Below are positions 19,974 to 31,863 of a stretch of 64,000 bases of DNA, piece by piece (the first letter of the stretch is position 1; each line of letters opens with the position of its first letter). Location of the stretch: assembly GCA_003415625.1 (NCBI GenBank), contig PYIU01000003.1, positions 5,890,001-5,954,000 on the forward strand, given 5' to 3'. Under the pieces are notes generated by a model. The model was not told where the DNA came from and did no database searches. It saw only the letters and a list, made by a program, of their open reading frames with translations. The position numbers and the translations under genes were made by a program. This DNA comes from Aquanectria penicillioides. Taxonomy: Eukaryota; Ascomycota; Sordariomycetes; Hypocreales; Nectriaceae.

Positions 19974-21032
19974 TCATCCCATGACTAAGCTCCGTATCTT
20001 GATTTGATGCAAGAAGCGAAGACTCCTGCTTGGTTCCGCCCTCAACTGCGATATCCAGGCCCAAAATTTGTGTGACCAGCAAGCTGATATACTTGTTTCT
20101 AGCTGATTCTGCCTAGCTTCAAGGAATTCAATGCGCTCATAGAGATCGGCGTTAAGCTTTTGCTGATCATCGATCTTGGTGTGACACCTAGCTATAGTCG
20201 CATCTTTTGATTCGAGGTCGATTAGCTGTTGCTTCTGAGATTGAGTGGCTGTATCTGCAATCTGTTCCAGTTGATGCAGTTTGCTATTCAGCATCTTATT
20301 TTCCTTAATGGTGGTTTGGTGTTCGCCTGCTTGACCATTGGCGGCCCTCAATTTGTCTCGAAGGTCTGTAATTTCTCGCTCGATAGTCTCTCTTATTTGT
20401 AATTCGTCTTGGCGTTGATCGGTCATAGCTTGGGTGAAGTTTTGAAGTTGCCGGAGTGCAGTCTCCTTCGCTTCTTGAACTTCTTCACATTCTTGTATTT
20501 TTTTCTTGAGACAAGAAATTTCAGCTTCCATTCTAATTGATACATTCCGCCGTTTAACTTTTTCTTCAGTTAATTCTTCTTCCTTACTCTCAAGTTGAGA
20601 CTTCAGAGCTTTGCTTTCGAGGATGAAATTAAAGCATTCTAAGTTTTTGCTCGTGAGATCGTTTTGGAGAGATGCGACTGTATCCAATGCCGTTCTTTGG
20701 AAATTTTCTGCCAAATTCTTGTGGTTCTGAACTGCTGTTTTAATTACATCAGCCCAACAGTTAACAAAAATGTTGACTTGGTGGCAGTGGTAATCCGGAC
20801 AAAGGCAGAGTTTGGCGAGTCGGGTTATCATATAAGTCGGAACAAGCTCGGGCTTCATTTCCGCCATCCTTTCGAGGAGCGGGCGAATTTCTGATCGATC
20901 TGGCTCCAGAATTGTCCACCTGCATCGAGCATCATTTCTGGTAATGCCAATACAATTAATCTTGCCGGATTGATCCCGCAGGCTGTCGGTGATCTGGAAC
21001 AAGTTTGCCGGGTCCCAATATGAGGAAGACAT
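19974..21032 (-). CDS. Coiled-coil protein with N-terminal Cys/His motif (as beside T5orf172/DUF1766 domains)
   Basis: Single-exon, 352 residues. Residues ~25-90 read CIGITRNDARCRW, then RLAKLCLCPDYHCHQ. This C-x-G-x-T-x5-RC plus LCLC-x3-H-x-HQ pattern resembles the putative zinc-binding segment that precedes the GIY-YIG-like T5orf172 domain in many fungal proteins. Here that nuclease-like domain is absent. Residues ~115-320 instead form a long Glu/Lys/Gln-rich coiled coil. A Trp-rich patch (WSHKFWAWI) near residue 325 precedes a basic tail. Function is unknown; a scaffold or DNA-associated role is only a guess. It sits alone in AT-rich, gene-poor DNA. The resemblance is from memory of the motif and has not been tested by search. 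Confidence 0.65.
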   Translation of the reverse strand: MSSSYWDPANLFQITDSLRDQSGKINCIGITRNDARCRWTILEPDRSEIRPLLERMAEMKPELVPTYMITRLAKLCLCPDYHCHQVNIFVNCWADVIKTAVQNHKNLAENFQRTALDTVASLQNDLTSKNLECFNFILESKALKSQLESKEEELTEEKVKRRNVSIRMEAEISCLKKKIQECEEVQEAKETALRQLQNFTQAMTDQRQDELQIRETIEREITDLRDKLRAANGQAGEHQTTIKENKMLNSKLHQLEQIADTATQSQKQQLIDLESKDATIARCHTKIDDQQKLNADLYERIEFLEARQNQLETSISACWSHKFWAWISQLRAEPSRSLRFLHQIKIRSLVMG

Positions 21033-23554
21033 GACCGAATAAGACGGGGCGGTTGGTTTAACGCTAAATCCTGTATTTGACTAGAACAGAGGATTCATAA
21101 AGAGTGGGTGGAAAAGAAAGAGAGCTAAGTCAAGGAGGCTGGTTAGAGGCTGAGAGAGTTATTATGGTAAGGGTATGCAGGGGTTGGCTGGGATGAACCA
21201 ACATGCATAACTTGAAACCAATAATTTTCTAAGAATAAATTTTCCTTTGAGCTGCCTTATTAGGTAATCCCATTCCCTCCTAATTCAGCACGCATTATAG
21301 CCAGTGGGCACTGCTGGCCTCATCACAATGGCTCTTGGATATGCCATGCTCAAAACCGAACAGATACTAATGACCGGATCCTAGGTCAGCGCTGGAGTTA
21401 CTGTCTGGCAAAGGTTCCACTAGAATAAGACATAAAATATTTCTACAGTTTATTAAAGCTTATTCTTGCGCCTTTTTTGCTTGAAGTTGAATTATCTCCT
21501 CTTTCCTGTCATGTTGATTCGCCGTGTAATCTAGGCCCATTATCCGCCGCTTCACCTCATAGATAGGGGGAGCTAGGTTAAGAAATCCGTACACGCACGA
21601 AGGATCTAGTTTTAATAAACAAGTTTCAAGTCTTCTGTTTAAATGTTTTGTTGGTAGGAAGGGTCACCCCAACCCAAAACACACACCCCACCCAGTACGG
21701 TTGAGTATAGGTTATGCTCACGATGACTTCGTCAGCACAGCTGGGCATCTGCGAACTACCCAATTGTGTGGCAAAGCATCTGATTAGATGCTTTTGGTGA
21801 CAAGGCAATCATAAAATAAAGATAATTAACGGGGAATTCATGTAAAGACAAGAACTAGACTTAAGACAAGACAATGGGCCAAAAATACAATTTTCAAAAA
21901 TAAAAATTAATTGGAGAGCTCTGTCTGTCCTCTATCATTCTTGCAGTGGCCCCTTTTTATCCTCTTCGGCTAAGGTCACAGCTACCCTAGTCCACCTTCC
22001 CCTGGCCACCAACACAATACCACCAAGGGCCCATTCACAATTCGAGACCAACAATAGAAAGATGGCCTAGTACAAGAGTCAAGATCTCAAAGATGTTGCG
22101 TTGGCGAGAGAGCAGATATTATCTCATGGTTCTAAAGAGATATAGAAGAATTGAATTTTGTGTGTTAATAAGGTCATCAACAAGCAAGTGTTCAAATATG
22201 CATTTGACAATGTAGCGTTTGCTCAAATGGTTGATATATGAGCAAGCAAATCGATCCTACCTAACAATGCATGCAAAGGCTATCGCTAACGAGTAAAATT
22301 TTGATCCGCAGGATAGAAGATAGTTGCCCGCGAGAGTCCTTTTGAAAAGTAACCTCCGTTATTGCGACATTCAAGCAAGTAGGCAACCCAGGAGCTGGGA
22401 TTTGGTGGTGCTTGCAGACGTAGATGTACCACGAGATGGGGCAAATGTAACTAAACCCAGAAAGGAATCTATAGGAGCTTGCAGATAACGCGATAAGAGG
22501 ATTTAGAAAATAGCTATCTGCAAGAATTGATTCACAAGTGCCTTCAGTAAAATCTCCAGCATTATACTAGGCTTAAAAAGGAATTTTCAAGAGCTAAGAA
22601 CTTGTACGTATAATATTTTCTCAGTCTCTTTCGGTGATACTACGAGGTGAAGGCACGCGAGACCGATCCGTAGATCAGGCTACATGGGAACTTGGCTGAG
22701 CAAATTGTCGAAGCCCAGATCAAGGCGAGCCACGAATGAATAGAGTTGGGGAACTTGGTACCATGGGTATTTTAAAGATCAATAGGAGCTTCGAGAAGAA
22801 GAGTTTTATTGAGTTTTGTCACGATGACCAATCACGCATGGTGCAAAACATGTCGCATTGATGCATCCACGAGCCTCCACTGGAGATTGGGAGTATAATA
22901 TGACATAAGGTTTTTAACATATGCTGGGAACGAAGTGGACAAAAAAAATGCAAGTTGACAGAACTCCTGATGCCTGGAGAAATCTAGTCCAAGGTTGTTA
23001 TAGGACAAGGTGCCAAAGCAAAGAGCACTTCAGCATTAGGACATCTAGTTGTTATAATCATTTTGCTAGTTGTAGGTCTTGATGTGATAGTTTATTTTTC
23101 AATCCTGTGCTGCAATTTCAGGAATAGAAAAAAGAAACAAAAAGTCAGACAGGCCAAATGGTGAAAGCCATTGAACATCCGGGGTCCACATATTGCAACG
23201 GCTAAGTTCTTTGCGCGTAATAAACGTTAGGGAGTGGGGAATGGAAAGCCTCATCCGTACGTATCAAGTTTCCAACACTTAGCAACTTCTCAGACCCTCT
23301 TACCGAGCAGTAGCAAGCTTAGATCACGACAGCAGCACTCAGGTTAGCCACGGCATCGACCGATTGATCAGTTTCACAACCTCGCTTATTGGTGGGCAGC
23401 GTCTTGGATGTGGGACCCCCCTAGTTGCTTATCTCGTTATCTTCTTTGTCAGTTCCTTATCTCGCCATGCGGCATAAAATCAGCTCCGCTCCCAATCCCC
23501 AGATAAGGTGCACATCGATCTTGTGTCTCTTTTTGCAAGACATGTGGCCTCGCC
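21033..23554. other. AT-rich ORF-poor stretch, no gene seen
   Basis: Almost no frame over 60 residues occurs on any strand for 2.4 kb, and stops are dense. This resembles AT-rich, RIP-affected DNA seen in many filamentous ascomycetes, but no transposon ends or domains were recognised. The last ~300 bp should carry the promoter of the next gene. Confidence 0.5.
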
Positions 23555-25135
23555 ATGCCAGGGAGAAGATCTCGGCAAGGATGTGACGAGTGTAGAAAGA
23601 GGCGGAGGAAGTGTGACGAAAGTAAACCCACATGCGGCCAATGCCACCTTTCCAATCGAGCATGCAATTACTCGCTAAAGCTGGTATGGGGAGGTCGCAA
23701 GTTCAAAAAATCATGCTTCGGCAAATGTCTGCAATCAGAAGAACATTCCGCTGAAAGAATAGGTATAATTAGCCGAGTGAAGTTTCCTCCAAGAGACTCA
23801 AACTGACTTAACATCTGGGCAGATGCTGATAATGGCGGCTTCGTGTATGGCACGAAAGGCCCCCCAAGCGTCTCGGATGATCTGGCAATTTCGATTCCTG
23901 AACGTCTTCCCAATGGCGTTACTATGCCGCAGAAATACCGAAGATTGCTGAATTACTTTGCTGAAGATGTTCTCGCTTCTTTGTCGTGCCATCCAACGAT
24001 CCACGAGGATCTTCGCAGGGGACTAGTACCCGCGATGATGCACTCGCCCCATTTACTGTCGGCGAGCCTTGCATTATCTGCAGCAGGGTTTTCTTCAAGG
24101 GGCCTCACTGAAGTTGACGGCACTGATATATCTCGTGTGATTGAACATCTGCAATCTTCTGGGCTGTCCTTATTGAGGGCAGCTTTAGCAAGCGGGCAAA
24201 TGGATGAGACTCTCCTAGCAACATGCCTCATTTGGTGTCTTGCAGATGTGTTTGCTGCCCGACAAGGAGTATCCTCTTGGCGCATCCATTTGCAGGGAAT
24301 TAATGCGCTCCTTAGCAGTAACCAAGCCTATCGAGAGTTTGTCACAAATCCAGGTCCGGTCCAATCAGCGATGAGACATCTCTATCTTTTATACCTTTCA
24401 CTTCAGACTTTACCTCATGTGCCATCTCTGGCCATGGCCGAAAATTCACCAATAATGACCTTGGCTATCTCTCCGAAACCAGACCCTGTCCTGACCCTGG
24501 GCCCCTCGATAGATGGGTTTCTGGGATATAGCGAAGAACTTCTCGACGTTCTCCAAAAGATCAACCAGCTGGCCATTCACGAGGGTGGGGATAAATCGAA
24601 CACACATTCCGACGCGGATGTACTTCTTGGAAAAGTCAAAGGCATGATTAGTCGAGATTCCAAGGCCCCTCCGAACGTTGCCATTTCTTCAGCATTGTCA
24701 CCTGAATCCGGCCGCGATTTCTCCCTCTGTCACAAAATATTTCAGCAGGCTACGCTGATCCATCTATACCGGCGATTGTACAAGATGCCTTCTGGTTCAC
24801 AACCTATCCAGGATGCTGTTCAGGCAACCCATGAGATGGTAAATAACATGACGCAAGGTCAACCTTGCAATACTTGGGTGGCAATGTCAATGCCTCTTTT
24901 CACTATTGGCTGCGAGGCTTTCAATGCCGAGCAAAGGAGCTTTATCCTCGACAAAATCGACAAGCTCGAGGTATGTCTTGGCTCGCTACACGTGAGAATA
25001 GTTCGCCAAGCTCTAGAAGATATTTGGAAAATCAGGGCAGATTGCAAAGATTTTGACGGAGCTCTGTGTGCCAGTCAGCTACTTGGTGAGTTAAAGTATT
25101 GCAATTTTACATTTGACGCCATGAAGCTCATCTGA
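23555..25135 (+). CDS. Zn(II)2Cys6 transcription factor, ARCA/UGA3-like (fungal_trans_2)
   Basis: Exons 23555-23762 and 23823-25135 (60-bp intron, CTGAC branch) give 506 residues. The finger is at the extreme N-terminus, with Cys at 10, 13, 20, 27, 30 and 37 inside RQGCDECRKRRRKCDESKPTC. After a short linker, the body carries features of the fungal_trans_2 domain. These are a LLNYFAEDVLASLSCHP block near residue 110, then LVPAMMHSPHLLSASLALSAAG, WRIHLQGINALL and HLYRRLY. Relatives include yeast UGA3 (GABA catabolism) and Aspergillus ARCA (arginine catabolism). The gene faces an agmatinase-family gene whose 3' end is 373 bp away, so a role in guanidino/arginine-derived nitrogen use is a reasonable inference. 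Confidence 0.9.
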
Positions 25136-25508
25136 TCCCTCTGGTAGAACAAGTTCAGTACAACATTATTTTATTCTGATCCTTCAGGATGCTCAAAAAA
25201 AAAAACTCGAACCCGACAAATGATTCAATTTCCGTGAGCGACCTTGAGCAGTTTTTTTTTTTGGTCTATCAATGTGATGATTGCATTCAGACGCGTAGTT
25301 TTCAGAGACGAGCGTTGAGTGTGTTGTGTGAAAGGTGCCTCCGGCTAAATGGATATTTATGGTATCTTCCACTAGCGTTGGTTTTGTTATATTTATTTTG
25401 CCTAACAGCTTTTGCTTCGGCGTGGTTGCTTTACAAATGGTAGGCTTGGAAGAGGCCATCTTGTATGAAACGATATGACAAATAGGGTGGCGGCCGGTTT
25501 TGCTAAAT
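25136..25508. terminator. Convergent 3' region between regulator and agmatinase gene
   Basis: This 373-bp stretch lies between two converging stop codons and contains A9 and T11 runs. It must hold both 3' ends. The short frames inside it show no domain. Confidence 0.5.
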
Positions 25509-27024
25509 TTATAGCTCGTTGACGTCCTCAGTTCCATCAATCATCTTGCTCAGAGGTCCCTTCTTGACCATGATGCTCATAACCTCGTACAGAACATCTG
25601 CGGCAGCCATTGTAGTGTGCTCGGCATTGGTATCGTATGCGGGCTAGTGGAAGGATATTAGTTTTGGGATCACACAAAGAATTGGTGGAAAGGCAAAACT
25701 TACTGCAACCTCTACGATATCGGCAGCGATCAAGTTAAGGTCCTCAAGACCTCTAATGATAGTCCTCAACTCTCTGGTAGACCATCCTCCGGTCTCGGGT
25801 GTGCCAGTGGCGGGGGCAAAGGCGGGGTCCAATGTGTCGATATCAATGGAGAGATATACGGGTCGCTTAGTTCCAACACGCTTGATAATCCTCTCAATAA
25901 TACCGCCTGTGCCAATGGTGTCGATTTCTCGGGCCTCGACGATCTCGAAACCACAGTAGCCGTCGTTATCGTAGTCACTAGGGCCGCTCAAAGTGGTTCG
26001 GATGCCAGCATGGATATTAGTGTCATTGGCGAGCAAGCCCTCCATTGCCGCATGGTAGAAGTAGGTACCATGGTTGATGCTGGCAACCTCAGAAGGGGAA
26101 CCACCGAATACCTTGGGCCTCCCTACGAAGAGGTTAGGATGGAATTAAATATAGTTTATGGGAGTCTTACAAGTGTCCAGATGGCTATCGAAATGGATGA
26201 CGGACACGGGTCCGTAAGCACGGTTGATGGACCGGAGCAGAGGAAGAGTAATGGTGTGATCTCCACCCAGAGTGATGAGTCGGGGCAAGGTCTTACCCTT
26301 CTTTGCCGGCCCCACTTTGTTCGCATCAGTCATGGGAGACCGAGTAAGGAGGTTGAAATGTCCCTCCTCAATTTGCTTCAGAGCGAAGCTGTTGTCATAC
26401 CTGTATAACGTCAATTTTTGCCCCCTAGGACTGTGGTTACACCTCTTACGAAGTAACTGGAATATCACCACAGTCAAGGACTGTTGCCCAGCTGTTGAAT
26501 GGGTTGGTTGCCAGTGGAACGTTATATCCTCCACTGTGGAACTTGTTAAAGCAATTCTCAAAAACGCTTGGGGCTTCTTTGGGGGTCCATACTAAAGGTT
26601 CAATCTTCGGGATCCTTGTCGGATGCCAGAGGGTCCAAAGCGAGCACCGGGTCGGTAAGAAGTGCCGGTGTCAAATGGGGCACCTAGGTGGTCATTAGTT
26701 TGATTCGTGGACGTTGGGACTCTCCTTAGCTACTTACCAATGAATGCAATGTCATACTTGATGGAGCCATGACCCAAGCATGGCTGATAAGGCAGACGTC
26801 CAAAGGTACTAATACCGGAGAAAACAGAGTCCGCCTTGCAAATGTTAGACATTGTGTAAGTAGACTCATCATGGCATCAGATGACTGACCTGGGTACCAC
26901 CATCTCCAGGCAGAGTATTGTACCACAGAGATTCATGAGGGCCCAAGATTGGCTCCTGCTTATGCGACCCGTGGGCTAATGCAACGGCTGCACAGCCAAG
27001 GGTGACGAGAGCAGTGGAAATCAT
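25509..27024 (-). CDS. Agmatinase / guanidino-acid ureohydrolase family protein with signal peptide
   Basis: Seven exons (27024-26890, 26834-26738, 26683-26593, 26533-26450, 26400-26171, 26122-25704, 25643-25509), with introns of 48-60 bp, join in phase to 396 residues. [19 protein letters not shown] is a typical signal peptide, so the enzyme probably enters the secretory path. The ureohydrolase metal ligands are all present: LGGDHT, DSHLD (split from W at an exon end) and [39 protein letters not shown] and DCGDIPVT are further family marks. These Mn enzymes hydrolyse agmatine or guanidino acids to urea plus amine; the exact substrate cannot be read here. The fungal secreted branch is poorly characterised. 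It is convergent with a UGA3/ARCA-like regulator. Confidence 0.93.
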
Positions 27025-27964
27025 GGTGAATGAGAAGAATTGATGTCTGCCACTTTGTAAGCGAAGTTGAGCAGTGTGCACGTTATTAGCCAAGGGGGGA
27101 GTGGCAATATTTATGCTTTTGAGCCGGGCTGCAATATGCAGCTACAAGAAACCTTGAGTAAGGTCCATTACATTCTGCCATCCGGTATGCTTTCTCGTGA
27201 TCGAAATTGCGAGATATCTTGGCTCAGATTCTCCTCCCATCATCATGGCTTGTAGCAGTACATCATATGTGAGGCGCGTAAATGCCCAGATGGGGTTTAG
27301 CGCATTACCCCGGCGGCACGATGTGTTCGACCCACTTGGAAGCTCGCCCCGCGTCCTCGTCCAAGTGGCTAAGTTGCCCAATTGAGACAGTGGGGGCCTT
27401 CTCGCCTATCACGTCGATCGATCCCCGGATCGATGCCACACGCCAGCTGGCGCTCGCGATAATGGGAGCCTTTGAACGAGGGGCTAATGCTGAGGAAAAG
27501 TTCATGAGTCCATGTGTCCATGCAGAAGCTTCTCGCTACGCAGCGTGCCAAACGGCTCAATTGTCGATAAGGCACCGCGTTGGAGCTCACGCTATTCATT
27601 GGTTCTGCATGTGCATGATTGCTTCCCCGAGCGACGCCCGTCGGGTGCGATTCGGCTTATCAACTCCACAGGCGTCACATTGCTTTTGCTGCATCCCTTT
27701 CGCCTATTATCCGGCCTTGAATTTTACAATTTGTCATATTTTGACTGCTCGGGGGCGAGTCAATTTTCAACATCTGCTCTAGTAAAAAAGCGCGACTGGC
27801 GGACCCTTGTTGTGACTTTCAAAACGACACCAGGCCCGTAGCTCAGCTCTTTGGCTTACACGACACTCACCTCCCTCACAAACAACAACCTCTTGCATCA
27901 TACTTGATCTAACGACCATCAAAAAAACACCTGGAACGGAGCCTTACCGGGAGCGCCTGCAAAA
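27025..27964. promoter_or_regulatory. Divergent intergenic region between agmatinase and MATE genes
   Basis: This 940-bp region between outward-facing genes holds both promoters. Overlapping small frames show no domains. No specific operator was recognised. Confidence 0.5.
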
Positions 27965-29449
27965 ATGGTTAGCTCGAGAAATTCATCGGTTCGCGTCCCA
28001 GACGAGCGGACGCCGCTGATACCTGGATCTTCGGTGTCGCCGTCCGCCCGGCACCCAGAGAAGCTGGGATGGTTGGCTGAAATGTGGTTTCTGACCAAAG
28101 CTGCTATCCCAGTCATCCTGGCGTACATGCTTCAGAACAGCTTGCAAACGGTCTCGATCCTCGTCGTCGGACGCCTTTCACCCGAGGCATTGGCCACCGC
28201 TGCTTTCTCCTACATGTTCGCAATGGCAACGGCATGGCTCATTGCTCTTGGAGGAACCACTGCTCTGGATACCCTGGCTTCGAGCAGCTTTACTGGATCA
28301 AAAGACAAGAGCAGCTTGGGCATTCTGCTTCAAAGAGGAATCTTTGTCCTGACTGCCTTTTATGCTGTAGTCGTCGTCATCTGGTGCTTTTCCGAACACC
28401 TCTTCCGCGCTCTCGGCCAAGAAGAGTTTATTTGTCTCCAAAGCTCTAGATTTTTGCAAATTCTTGCACCTGGCGGTTTGGGGTACGTTTGGTTCGAATG
28501 CATGAAGAAATACCTGCAAGCCCAAGGCATCTACCGACCAGGCACCTACGCCCTGATGATCACCTCTCCGCTCAATGCCTTGCTCAACTATGTTTTCATC
28601 TACCCGCTGGGATTCGGGCTGTATGGCGCACCCTTGGCAACCGGAATCTCCTACTGGCTTTCATTTCTGCTCTTGGTCATCTACGCTGCGTTGGTCGAGG
28701 GAAAGGAGTGCTGGGGCGGCTTTGCCCCGCGTCGAGCTCTCTCGCATCTCAGGCCATTTGCAAGACTTGCTTTTCTCGGCGTCATTCATGTTGGCACCGA
28801 GTGGTGGGCTTTTGAGATTGTGGCCCTAGCGGCCGGCCGCCTGGGGACAATCCCGCTTGCTGCTCAGTCGGTTGTCATGACGGCAGACCAAATCATCAAC
28901 ACGATTCCATTCGGCCTGGGCGTTGCGGCATCTGCACGGCTTGGTAATTTGCTGGGCGCCCAAGACCCTTTGGGAGCGAGACGCTCAGCTCACTCGGCGG
29001 CTATCCTGTCCGTCATCTTTGGGTCTATGATCCTGACCGTCTTGTTGTCGACCAAGAACGTGATTGGCAGCCTCTTCAACGACGATGTGCAGGTAATCGC
29101 GCTTGTTGCGGACATCATGCCCTACGTCGCCCTGTTTCAGATTGCGGATGGATTGAACGGGAGCTGCGGCGGCGCACTGCGAGGCATGGGACGGCAATGG
29201 ATTGGGGCGCTCGTAAATTGTGTTAGTTATTACTGTGGCGCATTGCCGGCCGGCGTTTATCTCGCCTTCCACGGATGGGGTTTGCCCGGCTTGTGGATGG
29301 GACAATGCGTGGCGCTCTCGCTGGTTGGCATCTTGGAGTGGATTATTGTCGGGATGAGTAACTGGGCAAAGGAAGTCGAAAAGGCATCCGATAGATTAGA
29401 AGAGGGCGGCATGGGAGGCGCATCCGTCGATGACGCCGGTGAGGTCTAG
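27965..29449 (+). CDS. MATE-family transporter (vacuolar-type)
   Basis: Single-exon, 494 residues with about 12 helices in two MatE repeats. The first opens with AAIPVILAYMLQNSLQTVSILVVGRL near residue 47. The second includes LAAQSVVMTADQIINTIPFGLGVAASARLGNLLGA, with the conserved PxGLG/ARLGN block. ERTPLI at residues 14-19 fits an acidic dileucine vacuolar sorting signal, as in yeast Ercl-type MATE proteins. MATE carriers exchange cations or drugs for H+; substrate unknown. The C-terminal ~30 residues are acidic and cytosolic. Confidence 0.93.
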   Translation: MVSSRNSSVRVPDERTPLIPGSSVSPSARHPEKLGWLAEMWFLTKAAIPVILAYMLQNSLQTVSILVVGRLSPEALATAAFSYMFAMATAWLIALGGTTALDTLASSSFTGSKDKSSLGILLQRGIFVLTAFYAVVVVIWCFSEHLFRALGQEEFICLQSSRFLQILAPGGLGYVWFECMKKYLQAQGIYRPGTYALMITSPLNALLNYVFIYPLGFGLYGAPLATGISYWLSFLLLVIYAALVEGKECWGGFAPRRALSHLRPFARLAFLGVIHVGTEWWAFEIVALAAGRLGTIPLAAQSVVMTADQIINTIPFGLGVAASARLGNLLGAQDPLGARRSAHSAAILSVIFGSMILTVLLSTKNVIGSLFNDDVQVIALVADIMPYVALFQIADGLNGSCGGALRGMGRQWIGALVNCVSYYCGALPAGVYLAFHGWGLPGLWMGQCVALSLVGILEWIIVGMSNWAKEVEKASDRLEEGGMGGASVDDAGEV

Positions 29450-30099
29450 ACGGAGCCTCCTCCCACAAAGCCCACAGAGCCCCGAATGCTGAATGGTTTG
29501 AATGCATGGTACTCCGCGTGGTTGGCGTGATTTCTTGATGCGACGGTGGATGTAACTCCCGAATATGGGGTTTGTGGCACTGTCATGCCTCCCTCCACAT
29601 GCTTGCTTATCTTGGACCTGAAAAATTAGTCTTTTGTGCAACGGCGCCTTGATGCCCCCACCCCCGGTTCGTTGCGATAAGGCGTTTAAAGATGTGTCGC
29701 GAGTTTGCAGGCACTCGTTGATAAGGCCGCCAGGGGCCCGGCCTTTTAGCCATGCATGTGCACAACTCTGCCAGCCAGGGAGGCCTATGTCAATGGACTT
29801 GTCACAGACCCAGTCATTTGCCGCTATCTTTCCATCCGCTTACACGGCGGCGTTTCGTGCCATCCCTCCAGTACATATATGACCGGCCCATCCGCTCGCA
29901 TCACCAACGGATCATTCTTGGACAACATCGTTGCAATACACAGAAACAGCTCTGCTTTGGCCAATTAATTAATCCATTCTATACTTTATTTTATTTTCCT
30001 CAAGATACCGATACTCTCCTCCTGCGTTGAAACTTACCAAGTGATTGGCTATTCCCGAACACGACAAGCAAGCCAAGGACCCCCGTGGCCGCTAACGCC
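29450..30099. other. Intergenic, promoter of permease gene
   Basis: 650 bp with no supported gene; small frames at 29634-30030 overlap in different phases. It contains the 3' end of the MATE gene and the 5' region of the permease. Confidence 0.5.
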
Positions 30100-31863
30100 A
30101 TGAGTGCCTATGACGCAGAAAAGGAATTCCCTGAGGGGGTTCTGAAGAATAAAGGAGTGAATCAAGACATGGTGGCCGTTGCAGAAACTGGTGTCCAAGC
30201 CAGCACCATGGGAGACAAGAGCCAGCTAACTCGGCAATACGGACTGGTTGGACTTACTGGCGTGGCAGTCACTGTCAACAACGCTTGGGTGGTCCTAGGA
30301 TCATCAATCTCCGTCTCTCTTTGTAAGGGCCTTTTGGACGCTTTCGAGTCCTACCAAACACGTGAAGCTAATCACTCTACGTCTCTAGTGAATGGCGGTC
30401 CTCCAGGTGTTATCTATGGCCTCATCGTCGCAGTATTCTATTACTCATTTATTGGAATGAGTCTAGCAGAGGTGCGAATCAACCTTGAATTCAATTCCGA
30501 ATCAAATTCTAACAACAAGATGCTAGCTTGCGTCGTCCTTTCCATCTTCCGGTGGTGTTTACCATTGGGCCACCATTGCTGCAGGGCCCAGATGGGGTCG
30601 CATCACGGGCTTCTTTGCTGGGTGGATCAACTTCTACGGCTGGATGTTTGGCCTTGCATCCTTGGTGCAGGTATCCGCCAACATTGCAGTGCAGCTCTAC
30701 GCAACCTACGTCGATGACTACACCAGTGAGGCATGGCACGTTTATGTTGCTTACCTTGGTGTACTGTGGTTGAGCACCCTGTCCGTTATCTTTGCTAATC
30801 GTCTGATTCCCTTCACCCAAAAATTCGGCCTGGTGCTCGTCGTTGTCGGTGGCCTAGTTACCATTATTGTTGTGGCGGCGATGCCTCCGAAACACGCATC
30901 GAACCACTTCGTTTGGGGTTCTTTCACGGAGAACAACGTCACTGGTTGGGACAACGGTGTCGCCTTCTTTGTTGGAGTTTTGAACGGCGCATTTACCATT
31001 GGAACTCCAGACTCCATCACGCACATGGCTGAAGAGTGCAAAAACCCCAGAAGAGATTTACCCAAGGCCATCTTCCTTCAGATCGGCCTTGGTGGTCTAT
31101 TTGGCTTGGCTCTTGCAATTGTGCTTGGCTACGCCATCTCGGACATGTCCGCCTTGCAGAGCGGTGTCAATGCATTCCCTCTGGCTGAAATCTATCGCCA
31201 AGCTACTGGGAGCCCTGGTGCTACCTTTGGCCTCCTCTTCATCATCTTGTTAGCCTCGCTCTGCTGTTGCATTGGCACAGCGCTGACCAATTCTCGCACA
31301 TACTGGGCCTTGGCCCGAGACAACGCCGTGCCTCTCTCCGGAATCTTCGGCCGAGTCAACGAGTCCTTGAGCTGCCCCGTTGAAGCGACTTTATTTGTGG
31401 GAGTCCTCACCTCTGGTCTCGGTGCTATTCCAATTGGTAGCCCGGTTGGATTCACTAACCTCACCGGGTCTTTCATCATTATCAGCACAGTCTCCTATGC
31501 GATTCCCTTTGCCTGCAACTTGGCCACCGGGCGCAAACATTTTGCTCCAGGCCCCTTCCACCTTAAGAAGATCGGGTTTCTCGTCAACGGACTCGCAGTT
31601 CTGTTCATCACCTTTTTTGACATATTCTTTTGCTTCCGTAAGTATCCTTTGAAATCCGACATTAAAAATCTGTCACTTACACCATTTCAGCACTTTCCAT
31701 GCCTTTTGATGCGACCACGATGAACTACAATTGTGTTATTCTTGCTGGAGTGATTTTTATCACAGCCGTCTGGTGGTTGACGCATGCTAGAAGGCACTAT
31801 GCAGGTCCCACGTTTGACGACACGTTCATCCACGACGAGGAAAAACAATCAGATAGAGATTAA
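30100..31863 (+). CDS. Amino acid/choline permease, APC superfamily (HNM1/GABA-permease type)
   Basis: Exons 30100-30322, 30389-30471, 30527-31637 and 31691-31863 (introns 66, 55 and 53 bp) give 529 residues. About 12 helices; the ACT-family marks are GLTGVAVTVNNAWVVLGSSIS, NGGPPGVIYG, LASSFPSSGGVYHWA, WINFYGWMFGLAS and THMAEECKNPRRDLPKAI. Members carry choline, GABA, amino acids or polyamines. The ATG at 30100 is preferred; the frame extends upstream only through a GTG. The C-terminal tail ends in a charged stretch. It lies about 3 kb from the agmatinase-family gene, so an amine substrate is possible, but that is weak context. Confidence 0.93.
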
